The position numbers and the translations under genes are program-made. A stretch of DNA of 64,000 bases from Bacillus sp. T3 (GTDB lineage: Bacteria; Bacillota; Bacilli; Bacillales; Cytobacillaceae), in the NCBI RefSeq assembly GCF_033449965.1, contig NZ_CP137761.1:3162001-3226000 (forward strand), in the 5' to 3' direction. The notes beneath the pieces are model-generated. The model did no database searches, had not been told where the DNA came from, and was given only the letters and a program-made list of their open reading frames with translations. Numbering within the stretch: the first letter of the stretch is position 1; each line of letters opens with the position of its first letter. Below are positions 44,822 to 53,919 of this stretch, one piece after another.

Positions 44822-44912
44822 GAAAAAGCCTCCTTCTTACCAGTGCTCGAAATTCGTTCATACTTTTCTTATAATTGATCCCCAATATTGAATACTCTAT
44901 TTTTTTATTTTT

Positions 44913-45096
44913 GGCTTTGTTAAATTTGTCTGTTGATTTCCGCTGCAGGTACTCGCTTTCCGCGGGGAGTCCGGGAGCCTCCTCGGCGCCATAGCGCCTG
45001 TGGGGTCTCCCGTGTCACCTTCTCCCGCAGGAGTCTCGCACCTTCCGCTCCAATCAACAGATTGCTCAAAAAACAACATTGTTCTTTAACACAGCC
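44913..45096 (+). repeat. palindromic intergenic repeat, copy G (short form)
   Basis: 184 bases, GGCTTTGTTAAATTTGTCTG at one end and TTCTTTAACACAGCC at the other, with the CTTTCCGCGGGGAGTCCGGG core. It separates the c-di-AMP riboswitch from the CBS gene it would control. Confidence 0.85.
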
Positions 45097-45132
45097 TTAT
45101 TTTTAATAATTCTAGTCCTATTATAATCAGCA

Positions 45133-45163
45133 AAATAAAAAGACCTACTCTTTGACAAGTAGC
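45133..45163 (-). terminator. riboswitch terminator
   Basis: On the minus strand CTACT and AGTAG arms followed by GTCTTTTTATTTT. Just upstream, ATTTACTGC and GCAGTAAAT (45163-45199) form a second hairpin that may compete with it. Confidence 0.65.
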
Positions 45164-45224
45164 ATTTACTGCAACAAAGCGATGATCCCAGCAGTAAATC
45201 CCTCTTGAAAATGGTGGTCTGTAT

Positions 45225-45362
45225 GACCCCCTTCGCTTTAGCCGACGAAGTTAGCTGACGGGTAGGATGGCGAAAGAGTGCTCTCATCCCTTCTAATTAT
45301 GTAGAATTAACCCCAAATAGTTGGTTCCTCCGCTCCCAAACAGATGGGATTAGGCCGAGTTA
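45225..45362 (-). ncRNA. c-di-AMP riboswitch (ydaO-yuaA type)
   Basis: On the minus strand the conserved blocks come in order: CCTAATCCCA, TTTGGGAGCGGAGGAACCAA, TTTGGGGTTAATTC, GGGATGAG, CTCTTTCGCCATCC, ACCCGTCAGCTAACTTCGTC and AAGCGAAGGGGG. These are the ydaO aptamer hallmarks. The next gene on this strand is the CBS protein at 44821, 400 bases on, with a terminator and repeat copy G in between. Confidence 0.88.
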
Positions 45363-45500
45363 TATTTTGTTGTGTTAACGTGCCTATTCTACTACTCTTT
45401 TTTGCTATTTGTAAATAAGTAGAATTAGCTATATTCACTCCTTATTTCAAGACTTGGTCACTCATACGTTAAATCTCTTTCATTTTCATGCTTTCTCCAT

Positions 45501-45526
45501 AAAAAAGCGTCTCTTCATAGAGACGC
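45501..45526 (-). terminator. terminator of spoVS
   Basis: GCGTCTCT and AGAGACGC arms with six T on the minus strand. Confidence 0.8.
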
Positions 45527-45599
45527 GCATACGGAGAAAGTTCCATCAAAGAGGTATTAAAAGAAGGCATGATTTTTCCCTTTCATCCTACCCTTTCGA

Positions 45600-45872
45600 C
45601 TATCTTCTAGGACTTATCAATAATTTGATTGCTGTCCTGTTTTCATTGGAAATTAAAACATCTGCAAATGCAGGTACAAACACAAGATTCACACCGATCG
45701 GAGCAACGAATCCTCTTGCAATCGCTATCGCTTTTATAGCTTGATTTAATGCACCAGCTCCAATAACTTGGATTTCAATTTTCCCCTTTTCTCTTAACAT
45801 TCCAGCAATGGCTCCAGCAACAGAATTTGGATTGGATTTCGATGAAACTTTTAGTACATTATCCATATTCAT
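45600..45872 (-). CDS. spoVS: stage V sporulation protein S
   Basis: 90 residues: VLKVSSKSNPNSVAGAIAGM, then IEIQVIGAGALNQAIKAIAIARGFVAP and DVLISNENRTAIKLLI. This is nearly the standard SpoVS sequence. It is an Alba-like protein needed for coat assembly and engulfment in spores. AGGAGG is five bases before the ATG at 45872. SpoVS is 86 residues in B. subtilis, so the first MNMDN may include two alternative starts. Confidence 0.95.
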   Translation of the reverse strand: MNMDNVLKVSSKSNPNSVAGAIAGMLREKGKIEIQVIGAGALNQAIKAIAIARGFVAPIGVNLVFVPAFADVLISNENRTAIKLLISPRR

Positions 45873-46023
45873 TTTTCCTCCTAAAATTCAATACAATGAT
45901 GTGATCACTGGATAGAATGGAATGAGCGTATTATTAATCATATTCAAATTTGTATTTAACAGAACTCATTTTAAAGGATAATTCTACCTTCACGTCGAAA
46001 TAAATAGAAAAGGGGTTGGCCCA

Positions 46024-46236
46024 ATGAATAAAGTTGAACTATTAACAAAGCTACGCAATTCTAGTCGAGGTAATATGTTTTCAACAGAAATACCAAAGAC
46101 TACAAAAGAAGATGAGAAAAAGATTGAACAATTAGCTGAAGAATTAGAAAGTGAAGGAAAAATCAAGATAAGAGAATGTGTTCAACGTGAATACTCTGTT
46201 TTTCTACACGGGATCATTAAGTATGCAGCCGAATAG
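46024..46236 (+). CDS. hypothetical small protein
   Basis: 70 residues, not recognised. It is helical and highly charged: MNKVELLTKLRNSSRGNMF, then EDEKKIEQLAEELESEGKIKI and REYSVFLHGIIKYAAE. The helix-turn then strand order (EELESEGKIKI) recalls a winged-helix fragment, but no family can be named. AAGGGG precedes the ATG and a terminator follows, so it is a real monocistronic gene. Confidence 0.55.
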   Translation: MNKVELLTKLRNSSRGNMFSTEIPKTTKEDEKKIEQLAEELESEGKIKIRECVQREYSVFLHGIIKYAAE

Positions 46237-46271
46237 TCGGTTGCATGTTTATTTTCGTACCGTTAAACCAA

Positions 46272-46315
46272 AAAAATCACATTAGCCAGATATTCTTTTG
46301 TCTAACGTGATTTTT
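46272..46315 (+). terminator. bidirectional terminator
   Basis: AAAATCACATTAG and CTAACGTGATTTT arms with A and T runs, between the convergent small gene and TfoX-like gene. Confidence 0.8.
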
Positions 46316-46369
46316 ATTATCTTATTTACTTTCTATTTTCTTCTAATTTCTCAAGAGATTCCTACTACA

Positions 46370-46621
46370 TCACAGTGTCTTATAATAATCTCTTAGCTCT
46401 TGCTTTACCTCATCGGGCAAATTGTGCCACCTTATTCCCCAAAGTGCTCCCTCTAATGCACAAAGCATATTGAAACAAGCTGTTGGATCGTTAAGTTTGA
46501 GTCTTCTAAATGCTCCTTTACTTCCAAGTTCTTCAAGTGACTGTGGTGTTTCAATACCTACTTCTAATAGTTTCCCCTCAATCACTTTACTAATATTAAT
46601 CATATCATGTAAGGTGTTCAT
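46370..46621 (-). CDS. TfoX C-terminal domain protein
   Basis: 83 residues from the ATG at 46621 (GGGGTG upstream): INISKVIEGKLLEVGIETPQSL, LGSKGAFRRLKL, and LCALEGALWGIRWHNLP. It matches the TfoX C-terminal domain, a helix-hairpin-helix-like module. It has no N-terminal TfoX domain, as is common in Firmicutes. A competence role is not implied. Confidence 0.8.
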   Translation of the reverse strand: MNTLHDMINISKVIEGKLLEVGIETPQSLEELGSKGAFRRLKLNDPTACFNMLCALEGALWGIRWHNLPDEVKQELRDYYKTL

Positions 46622-46723
46622 TATTTTCACCCCATATTACAAGGAATTAGCCTTTTTTTATTGAACAAGACTCATATGCGCCTAATTTCCGCTCCCTTTA
46701 ATAATAACGTAATATAAGGCAAA

Positions 46724-47290
46724 TTATATAATCGGTTCAAAATTTTTCACTTTACTCAACCGATAAGCTAATAAGAAGATGACGAAATAAATAGGAAAAG
46801 AATAAAAGATATGCCAATCTTTTAATACGTAAAAACCAAGCCATATAAATAATGGCTCTCCTATAAAAGTATTTATACTTGCAAAAATCAATCCTTTTAT
46901 GATGGGGGAAATATTCGGTTTAATTTGAATTAAGGTCATTACAAAAATAGGAAGCAAAACCCAATCCCAAGGTAAATATGATGGGATTGAAGGAAGCACT
47001 TTCCCTGTATAGTACCACTTACCGTATTGCACGCCTAAGAAATCACACCAAGAAGAAACAATAATAACAAACATCCCTGAAAATAAAAGACGATTTGAAC
47101 TGTTTTTTTTTCGTATTTTTATCCAAAAAATGATCGGTAAAATAGTAAAAACGATAAGAGATAACCAAAAATCCCAATGGAACAAAGTATGATCCATCCA
47201 ATATTTTAAGAAATCATGATTCGCTTTTGTAACATCTTGATAAAATTCACCGACTTTTTCAATCTTATCTTTCGATTGTATAGTTTTCAT
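46724..47290 (-). CDS. CBO0543 family membrane protein
   Basis: 188 residues with five membrane helices. HWDFWLSLIVFTILPIIFW, WCDFLGVQYGKWYYTGKVLP, PWDWVLLPIFVMTLIQI, FIGEPLFIWLGFYVLKDWHIFYSFPIYF are the CBO0543 family blocks. Function is unknown. It neighbours the membrane protein at 47407-47883 on the same strand. Confidence 0.7.
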   Translation of the reverse strand: MKTIQSKDKIEKVGEFYQDVTKANHDFLKYWMDHTLFHWDFWLSLIVFTILPIIFWIKIRKKNSSNRLLFSGMFVIIVSSWCDFLGVQYGKWYYTGKVLPSIPSYLPWDWVLLPIFVMTLIQIKPNISPIIKGLIFASINTFIGEPLFIWLGFYVLKDWHIFYSFPIYFVIFLLAYRLSKVKNFEPII

Positions 47291-47406
47291 TATTTTCTGC
47301 CCTTAACTATTTTTTAGTATATTATTTAGGAGTTAGATTATCTTATCTCCAGCAAACCGATCAATTGCTTATTAATTGATAACGCTACACCTTTGTTCGC
47401 TTTCAT

Positions 47407-47883
47407 TTATCGGATAGAGCTAAATAGTTTCTTTTCTTTCAAGAATTGAAAGCTATACATGAGTAAAGATTTTAAAAAGAACAATAGTGATAATTGATAA
47501 TTCTTTAATCGAACAAGAGAACCTAGTCCAATTTTTTTACAAAAAGTAACGAATGGATAAACAAATAAAGTATCTATAACCAAGTTAGTAGTTAAATAAA
47601 GAAAAAAATTGCCATAAGTAAGTTTTAAAATCCACATTGAGCCAATGAAAAATGGTCCCCATATTAATGGAAACTCTCCTGATAATTTAGGATGGAGTTT
47701 TTCATAAGCCCACCACCATCTTCTATTTTTTGCAATTATACTTTCACCCTTTACAAAAAGAGACATGAATGTACTTGTTAATAAATACCTTTTTAAAGAT
47801 TCCTTTCCTAATAAAGGGAATGTGAACCAAGGAAATATAAACAATCCAATTAGAATTAATTTTAAATACTTATGATATTTCAT
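47407..47883 (-). CDS. hypothetical membrane protein, paralogue of 43798-44283
   Basis: 158 residues, about four helices. Shared blocks with the protein at 43798-44283 are FPWFTFPLLGKESLKRYLL, RRWWWAYEKLHPKL, PLIWGPFFIGSMWILKLTYGN and a C-terminal LLMYSFQFLKEK. It lies upstream of the CBO0543 gene with a 116-base gap. The CBO0543 family has a similar small polytopic plan, so they may be distant relatives. No function is known. Confidence 0.6.
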   Translation of the reverse strand: MKYHKYLKLILIGLFIFPWFTFPLLGKESLKRYLLTSTFMSLFVKGESIIAKNRRWWWAYEKLHPKLSGEFPLIWGPFFIGSMWILKLTYGNFFLYLTTNLVIDTLFVYPFVTFCKKIGLGSLVRLKNYQLSLLFFLKSLLMYSFQFLKEKKLFSSIR

Positions 47884-48057
47884 GAAATAACCCCCTATAA
47901 ACCATTAAGAATAAAATCCCCTAAAATCAGGAAAATATTTAAACATATAACAATCATTAATTAAAAAAATCCACGCTTGACCATTTATATTCATACAAGC
48001 CCCTAACTAGCAATGGAATATAATATAAGAAAATAATGTATTTAGGCGGTGTTTACT

Positions 48058-48507
48058 ATGTCTTTTAAGTTATCGATAGAGCAGCCTATTCTAACATTTA
48101 AAACTTCAAAGGGGAGTCAATACTGGCTAGATGAATATGGCCGTTCCCAAAGGTTTAAATCTTATCATCCAAATCATGGTGTTGATAATCAAGGGATAAG
48201 AGAACCCTATAACCATGTCATTTTTGTTAGTAATGAACATGCCCATACTTTAGACTTAGCTGCAGACTATAAAGGAAAATGGTGGATGATTATCCGTAAA
48301 AGTACGATATGTATCGTAGCATATGATTCTGAAAAACAACTGCGTATGATTGCTGGTCCATTTGATTTTTCTTTCGAACCTAAACTCAAATTAGCGCCTA
48401 TTGAGATAAAGAATTTAATATACGCAGACAGCATCCAGGGATATTATGTCCAAGGGTATTTTCATATAGGTAATGAAATTGTCGAGTTGGAGTATTTTTA
48501 TAGTTAG
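48058..48507 (+). CDS. hypothetical protein
   Basis: 149 residues from the ATG at 48058 (GGCGGTG upstream). Not recognised. It is soluble and beta-rich by eye: QPILTFKTSKGSQYWLDEYG, FVSNEHAHTLDLAADYKGKWW, IVAYDSEKQLRMIAGPFDF. No signal peptide, repeats or Cys pairs. It is monocistronic. A CATAATCA/TGATTATG hairpin follows at about 48529-48551. Confidence 0.5.
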   Translation: MSFKLSIEQPILTFKTSKGSQYWLDEYGRSQRFKSYHPNHGVDNQGIREPYNHVIFVSNEHAHTLDLAADYKGKWWMIIRKSTICIVAYDSEKQLRMIAGPFDFSFEPKLKLAPIEIKNLIYADSIQGYYVQGYFHIGNEIVELEYFYS

Positions 48508-48661
48508 ATATTCAAAAAAATGACTATCAACATAATCAGTTCATGATTATGCGGACAGTCCAATCCATGATTAAAAATGACCAATTTCATCTAAAAGAAG
48601 AAGGCTAGCTACCAGCTAGAGGTGTTATGTTGATAAGTTTTCAAAAAAAACATTAGTATTA

Positions 48662-49021
48662 TTACACCTTTTCCAATTTATTAAAAGCTCCACATAGATT
48701 TTTCAAGGTATATACACGAGCTGAAATCATAAATAAATCATTCTCGTAATAATGAACATAGTCATCGATAATGCTCAGCCCTGTTTCAAACCGATCCACT
48801 AAATAAAAAGTATACTTCTTATCCCAAGAAAACTTATTAATTCTAGTCAACTCATCAGCTAAAAGCTGAAACCTATGCTCCTCAACCAAAAGCTTAATAT
48901 GATACAGTTTATCCATATTTACAATCGTATGGGCTTTATTTTCATAGTTTTTATAAACAAATTTGATAAACTCCTTGATATTCTCAGCTAACAAATTCGC
49001 TTTTTGCATCTCAAAGTTCAT
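48662..49021 (-). CDS. hypothetical protein
   Basis: 119 residues from the ATG at 49021 (GGAGGTAGGAG upstream, a strong site that rules out the longer frame). Entirely helical by eye: NLLAENIKEFIKFVYKNYENK, LVEEHRFQLLADEL, LVDRFETGLSIIDDYVHYYE. No family recognised. It follows acoR's terminator on the same strand. Confidence 0.5.
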   Translation of the reverse strand: MNFEMQKANLLAENIKEFIKFVYKNYENKAHTIVNMDKLYHIKLLVEEHRFQLLADELTRINKFSWDKKYTFYLVDRFETGLSIIDDYVHYYENDLFMISARVYTLKNLCGAFNKLEKV

Positions 49022-49099
49022 CTCTCTCCTACCTCCATAAAAATTCCTTTTATAGAAGAGTATGATGTGAACCAGCATAATGAACCGCAAAAATAAAAA

Positions 49100-49146
49100 A
49101 ATCCTGTTAAGACAAGTTCCTTACAAACAATGTCCTAACAGGATTA
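49100..49146 (-). terminator. terminator of acoR
   Basis: AATCCTGTTA and TAACAGGATT arms with a T run on the minus strand. Confidence 0.8.
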
Positions 49147-49148
49147 TT

Positions 49149-51005
49149 TTATAATCCAAATTTCTGTAGTCTCTTATAAAAAGTACTTCTTGGTACATCA
49201 AGTAATTTTGCAGCAGCGGTCACATTACCTTTTGTCTTGTTCAAGGCATCGAGCATTAAATCACGTTGGATTTTCGCACGGGTATTTAACCTTTCCTCAT
49301 TTTCCTGTTCCAATGGAGCAGGATCCATGATTGCTAATGGTTCTAGTGTGTGCGATAAGCCGTCCAGACCACTACCAAAATCCGGGGCGGAAATATGCAA
49401 TCGTTCAAGTACATTCATTAGTTCACGTATATTACCTGGCCAATCATATGCTTTTAATTTAGAAGATATTTCATTAATATTGGGAATGGACCAATTATTT
49501 CTTTTACAAAAATACTGAACAAGGAGTGGGATATCCTCTCTCCTGTTTCTTAATGGCGGAACACAGATCGGAAACACGTTTAATCTGTAAAAAAGATCTT
49601 CACGAAATTCGCCTTGCTTTACACGTTCTGTTAGATTACGATGGGTTGCCACAATAACTCGAGCATCAAAGGGTACTTCATTTGACGCCCCAATTGGAGT
49701 GACTTTTCGTTCCTGAAGCACACGTAATAAAGCTACTTGCATCGAGTGAGGGATTTCTCCAATCTCATCTAGGAAGATCGTTCCTTGATGAGCCTGTTCA
49801 AACTTACCCTTATTGCCCTGTCTTCTAGCACCCGTAAAAGCTCCTCCCACATACCCAAACAGCTCGCTTTCGATAAGTTCCTTTGGGATCGCTCCACAAT
49901 TGATGGTGATAAACGGACCATTTTTTCGGGGGCTGTTATCATGAATCGCCTGAGCAATTACCTCTTTTCCACAACCCGTTTCACCCGTAATCATGACAGT
50001 TGCATCAGTAGGTGCAACAAGTTTAACTTTTTTTAATGTATTTTGAAAGGACTCACTTATTCCACACTCTCCTTTAAAAACAAAGGTGTTGGTGGACAAT
50101 CTTGGAGTTGGAGTTGGTTTAGGAGTAACAATTTCCGTTAAATAGATGGAACTTCCGTTTAGGCTATTATCATCCTTAGAAAGGAAAGGCATTTGAAGAT
50201 CGATTCTATACAGGGTATGTACAATTTCAAGAAGATGCATTCCAAGTACATTTGGAACCTTTTTACGAACGGGTTGACTGGCAGCTATGATCACTTGTTT
50301 GTGATTGCATACAACAAAGCATTGGTTTGGACGACTCTCAGCCAAATTAGTGGCTTGTTGAATAAGGGAAATGTTGTTCTGGAATAATCGTTGGTTTATT
50401 TCTTTTTCAATTGCATATGCAATGGACGTTACCATTCCAAACATAAGTGGATGGGAGTACTCAATCGGACAAGAAACATCAATCACACCAAGTAGGCTCC
50501 CATTTTCATGTAGGATTGGCGTAGCCGAGCAGCTCCAATAATGCGATGCAACAGAATAATGCTCGACCCCATTAATAATAACAGGTTCTCTTGTTTCAAT
50601 GGCTGTCCCGATTGCATTTGTCCCGACTTCACTTTCAGTCCAACGCACTCCTTCTACAAAATTAATTCGATTTGCATCCATTAATGTTTTATTGTTGCCC
50701 GTTAAAGATAGGACGTACCCGTCTGGGTCGACAAGGAGTGTCATCATTCCCGAGTCTTTGATTGCCTGTTCCATTTGAGAAAGATAAGGTGTTGCAATTT
50801 CTAAAAGTTGTGAATTTTGATTTTTCTTAATTTGTAGCTCGTTAGAGGTTAATACATTCAAGCCTTTATTCAAATATGGATTGACTTGCTCTTGTTTGCA
50901 GCGATACCAAGATTCCGAAATCCGCTTATTCAACCGTGCTGAATCGAGCACGCCTTCCTTGACAAATCGTTTCCACGTATCTAAATATACCGTCGTAGGA
51001 TTCAT
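49149..51005 (-). CDS. acoR: sigma-54-dependent activator AcoR
   Basis: 618 residues from the ATG at 51005 (AGAGGTG upstream). A GAF sensor region (about 60-190, TESEVGTNAIGTAI) is followed by the AAA+ core with Walker A GETGCGKEVIAQ, the sigma-54 loop GGAFTGARRQGNKG and Walker B GTIFLDEIGEIP. A Fis-type HTH ends it (KGNVTAAAKLLDVPRSTFYKRL). It activates acoABCL in response to acetoin. It lies downstream of acoL, as in B. subtilis. Confidence 0.93.
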   Translation of the reverse strand: MNPTTVYLDTWKRFVKEGVLDSARLNKRISESWYRCKQEQVNPYLNKGLNVLTSNELQIKKNQNSQLLEIATPYLSQMEQAIKDSGMMTLLVDPDGYVLSLTGNNKTLMDANRINFVEGVRWTESEVGTNAIGTAIETREPVIINGVEHYSVASHYWSCSATPILHENGSLLGVIDVSCPIEYSHPLMFGMVTSIAYAIEKEINQRLFQNNISLIQQATNLAESRPNQCFVVCNHKQVIIAASQPVRKKVPNVLGMHLLEIVHTLYRIDLQMPFLSKDDNSLNGSSIYLTEIVTPKPTPTPRLSTNTFVFKGECGISESFQNTLKKVKLVAPTDATVMITGETGCGKEVIAQAIHDNSPRKNGPFITINCGAIPKELIESELFGYVGGAFTGARRQGNKGKFEQAHQGTIFLDEIGEIPHSMQVALLRVLQERKVTPIGASNEVPFDARVIVATHRNLTERVKQGEFREDLFYRLNVFPICVPPLRNRREDIPLLVQYFCKRNNWSIPNINEISSKLKAYDWPGNIRELMNVLERLHISAPDFGSGLDGLSHTLEPLAIMDPAPLEQENEERLNTRAKIQRDLMLDALNKTKGNVTAAAKLLDVPRSTFYKRLQKFGL

Positions 51006-51185
51006 GGTAACACCTCTAATTTTCATAAATAATTTACACCATGATTTGAAGTGTGTTATGACCTAGAAGAAAAAATGGAGCACCAGAAAGAAATGATAAA
51101 ACGAGGGTAAAAGACCATTACAAGTCCAATTATATTAAAAAATGTATTCGCTTTCAATAAATCTTAAGAACTATATAGACAATAT

Positions 51186-51220
51186 AAAAAAACAAACTTC
51201 GCGTTCTTACGCAAAGTTTG
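51186..51220 (-). terminator. terminator of acoABCL
   Basis: CAAACTT and AAGTTTG arms with inner GCG/CGC, T run on the minus strand. Confidence 0.7.
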
Positions 51221-51250
51221 CCGAAAATAGTATATTTAATCTATCTCCTA

Positions 51251-52630
51251 TTAAACATGTACAGCATGACCAACTGCACTTAACAACGCTTCATGAACCG
51301 CTTCGGAAAGACTTGGGTGTGCAGCAATGAACTGCTCCATTAGATCCGTCGTCATTTCAGCGTGAAGCATAATAGCTCCCTGTCCAATCAGTTCAGTTGC
51401 GTGTAGCCCGACAATGGAAACACCTAAAATTTCTCCAAATTCAGGTTCAACGAACACCTTTACTTTCCCCAAACGTTCATTAGCGATTAATGCCTTTCCA
51501 TTTGCAGCAAACGGAAACTCACCGACTCGAATATCGCCAAATTGTTCTCGTGCCTGCTTTTCCGTTAAACCAACACTGGCAATTTCAGGTGAAGTATAAA
51601 TACAACGTGGCACAGCACGATAATTTACTTGAGCATCTATCCCACAAGCACTTAACGCAGCTACGGTTCCTTCATGAAAAGCAACGTGAGCGAGCTGAAT
51701 CCCTCCGATCACATCACCGCATGCATAAATATCAGGAATTGAAGTTTGCATATGCTCGTTTACATGAATGCCTTTCTTTGTAAAATCAATCCCTATATGC
51801 TCTAGCCCCAATGAATTCACTCTTGGCTTACGACCAATTGAAACGAGAACTTTATCTGCTTGTACTTCATGAAAACCATCATTATTTTTTAAAATGGCTT
51901 TGTTTTGATCCATTTTCAAATCTTTCAGTTCTGTGGAAGGATAGATTATCACCCCGTCCTCTTCAAGCTGCTTATGTAGGGTTGCGACGATATCCTTATC
52001 TTCCCCTGGCAAGATTTGATCCGCCATCTCGACCATGGTGACCTTCGTTCCTAGTCTGCTATAAATACTAGCAAATTCGCACCCTATTACTCCACCGCCA
52101 ATAATCAGCAAAGAAGCAGGTATCGATTGTAGCGACATTGCTTGACTGCTATCAATAATCCAGTTTCCATCAAATGGAGCAAACGGTAACGAAACAGGTT
52201 CAGATCCAGTTGCGATAATGACCTTATCTGCTGATAACTCTTCCGTTTTCCCATTTGACACGACCTGTAACAGCCGACTTGCGACAAAAGTCGCGGCTCC
52301 TTTTATCACCTTCACTTTATTTTTCTTCATTAAATAGTGAATCCCCTGGACCAGTGTCGATACAATTCCATTTTTTCGTTGTTGAACGGTACTCCAATCC
52401 AGTTCAATTTGACCTGATGGCAAACGAATTCCAAACTCATCCGAATGTTTGATTCGACTATATACTTCTGCACTTTGTAAAAGGGATTTAGTTGGCATGC
52501 ACCCTTCATTTAAGCATGTACCGCCAAGTGCTCCCTGATCGATGATCGTCACATCCTGCCCCTGCTGGGCTGCAGTAATTGCAGCCACATATCCAGCAGG
52601 ACCTCCACCAATGATTACGATTTTTGCCAA
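51251..52630 (-). CDS. acoL: dihydrolipoamide dehydrogenase of the acetoin complex
   Basis: 459 residues. FAD motif GGGPAGYVAAITAAQQG, redox disulfide GGTCLNEGCMPTKS, NAD motif IIGGGVIGCEFASIYSRLG, a second FAD contact IYACGDVIGG, and the C-terminal active-site HAHPSLSE-type segment AAHPSLSEAVHEA. It reoxidises the E2 lipoyl arm using NAD. It follows acoC by 15 bases. Confidence 0.93.
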   Translation of the reverse strand: MAKIVIIGGGPAGYVAAITAAQQGQDVTIIDQGALGGTCLNEGCMPTKSLLQSAEVYSRIKHSDEFGIRLPSGQIELDWSTVQQRKNGIVSTLVQGIHYLMKKNKVKVIKGAATFVASRLLQVVSNGKTEELSADKVIIATGSEPVSLPFAPFDGNWIIDSSQAMSLQSIPASLLIIGGGVIGCEFASIYSRLGTKVTMVEMADQILPGEDKDIVATLHKQLEEDGVIIYPSTELKDLKMDQNKAILKNNDGFHEVQADKVLVSIGRKPRVNSLGLEHIGIDFTKKGIHVNEHMQTSIPDIYACGDVIGGIQLAHVAFHEGTVAALSACGIDAQVNYRAVPRCIYTSPEIASVGLTEKQAREQFGDIRVGEFPFAANGKALIANERLGKVKVFVEPEFGEILGVSIVGLHATELIGQGAIMLHAEMTTDLMEQFIAAHPSLSEAVHEALLSAVGHAVHV

Positions 52631-52645
52631 AGCATTCCCTTCCTT

Positions 52646-53892
52646 CTATAAAAGCATCGTAATTGGCTCTTCTAAATACTGCTTAATGGTTTGTAAAAAT
52701 GCTGCAGCTGGTGCACCATCGAGAACCCGGTGGTCAAATGTTAAACTTAGTGGCAATATGCTTCTTCTTTCTAAATTTTCCCCAATGTACACAGGTGTGT
52801 CATAGGTTGCTCCAACACCAAGAATCCCTGTTTCAGGCGGATTTAAAACCGGAGTGAAGTGTTCAATCCCGTAGCCTCCAAGATTACTAATGGTAAAGGT
52901 TGAGCCCTGCATTTCTTCATTTGTTAACTCACTCTGTCTTGCCTTTTTAGCCAAATCTTTAATATTCAAGGATAGTTCATTAACAGAACAGCTATCCGCA
53001 TTACGAATGACTGGGACGACCAAGCCCCGCTCAAGGGCAACAGCAATACCCAAATGTACATTCTTAAATAAATGAATTTTGCTATCGATGTAAGCACTAT
53101 TCATTTGCTGATGTTGCTTAAGGGAAAGCACAACAGCCCGGGCAATAAAGTCTGTTAGTGATAATTTATTTTCGAATCGTTTTTGAATCGTCTCGGCTGT
53201 TTGCTTTTGTAATTTGATTAATTCTGTTACATCCACCCTCATGTTCAGTGTCAGTTGAGCAGTTTTTTGCAGGCTTTCATACATTCTTTCTGCAATCACC
53301 TTACGGATGCCAGTAACAGGGATTTGCTGAGTCTCTTCAACTGGCTTTATTGATGTGTTGGAGATTTCCTCCTGTTTCTGTGGAGGCTGAGCTTGTTGTG
53401 TACGTGAATTTTTTATCGCTTCTTGCACATCTTCTTTCGTAATTCTTCCACCTGGCCCCGTCCCTTGGATAATGTCAAGGTTAAGGTTTGCGGCCTCAGC
53501 CATCTTTTTTGCAACTGGGGAAATTTTTACTCGATCATTTACGGCCTTTGGAGATGGCGGCAGAATCGATTCAATTTTTCCGGTATTGGAGCATCCTTTA
53601 ATCCTTGTGGAGTTTCCGATTTTGCTTCGGCCTGTTCCCCAGAAATTACCTCACCTTGCTGCCCGATATAGCAAATTACTGTACCAGGAGGGACTCCCTC
53701 TCCCTCAGGGACAGAAATTTTCAATAAGGTTCCCTCCGCAGGAGATTCCACATCAATTTCTATTTTTTCAGAGCTAACACTTGCAATCGGTTCACCCTTT
53801 CCAACGGGATCCCCGACTTCCTTATTCCATACCGACACTGTGCCTTCTTTCATGGCCATTCCTAGTTTCGGCATCACGACTTCTACCGGCAT
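52646..53892 (-). pseudogene. acoC: acetoin dehydrogenase E2 component, frameshifted as assembled
   Basis: Starts MPVEVVMPKLGMAMKEG (ATG at 53892, AAGGAG upstream). The lipoyl domain has the modified Lys in SSEKIEIDVESP. A linker leads into the next frame with a peripheral subunit-binding domain (GTGPGGRITKEDVQEAI) and the acyltransferase core ending DHRVLDGAPAAAFLQ (HxxxDG). One A missing near 53574 breaks the frame. Restoring it gives EKIESILPPSPKAV and about 415 residues, the normal E2 size. Confidence 0.88.
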
Positions 53893-53919
53893 CTCAATCA
53901 CTCCTTCCTTGGCTCTGTA

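Noticed and set aside
45066..45287. Open frame over the 45.1-45.3 kb stretch
   Set aside because: It lies across the c-di-AMP riboswitch aptamer and terminator, which explain the sequence conservation.
46370..46621. Competence regulator role for the TfoX-like gene
   Set aside because: Only the C-terminal TfoX domain is present, and this does not imply competence control in Firmicutes.
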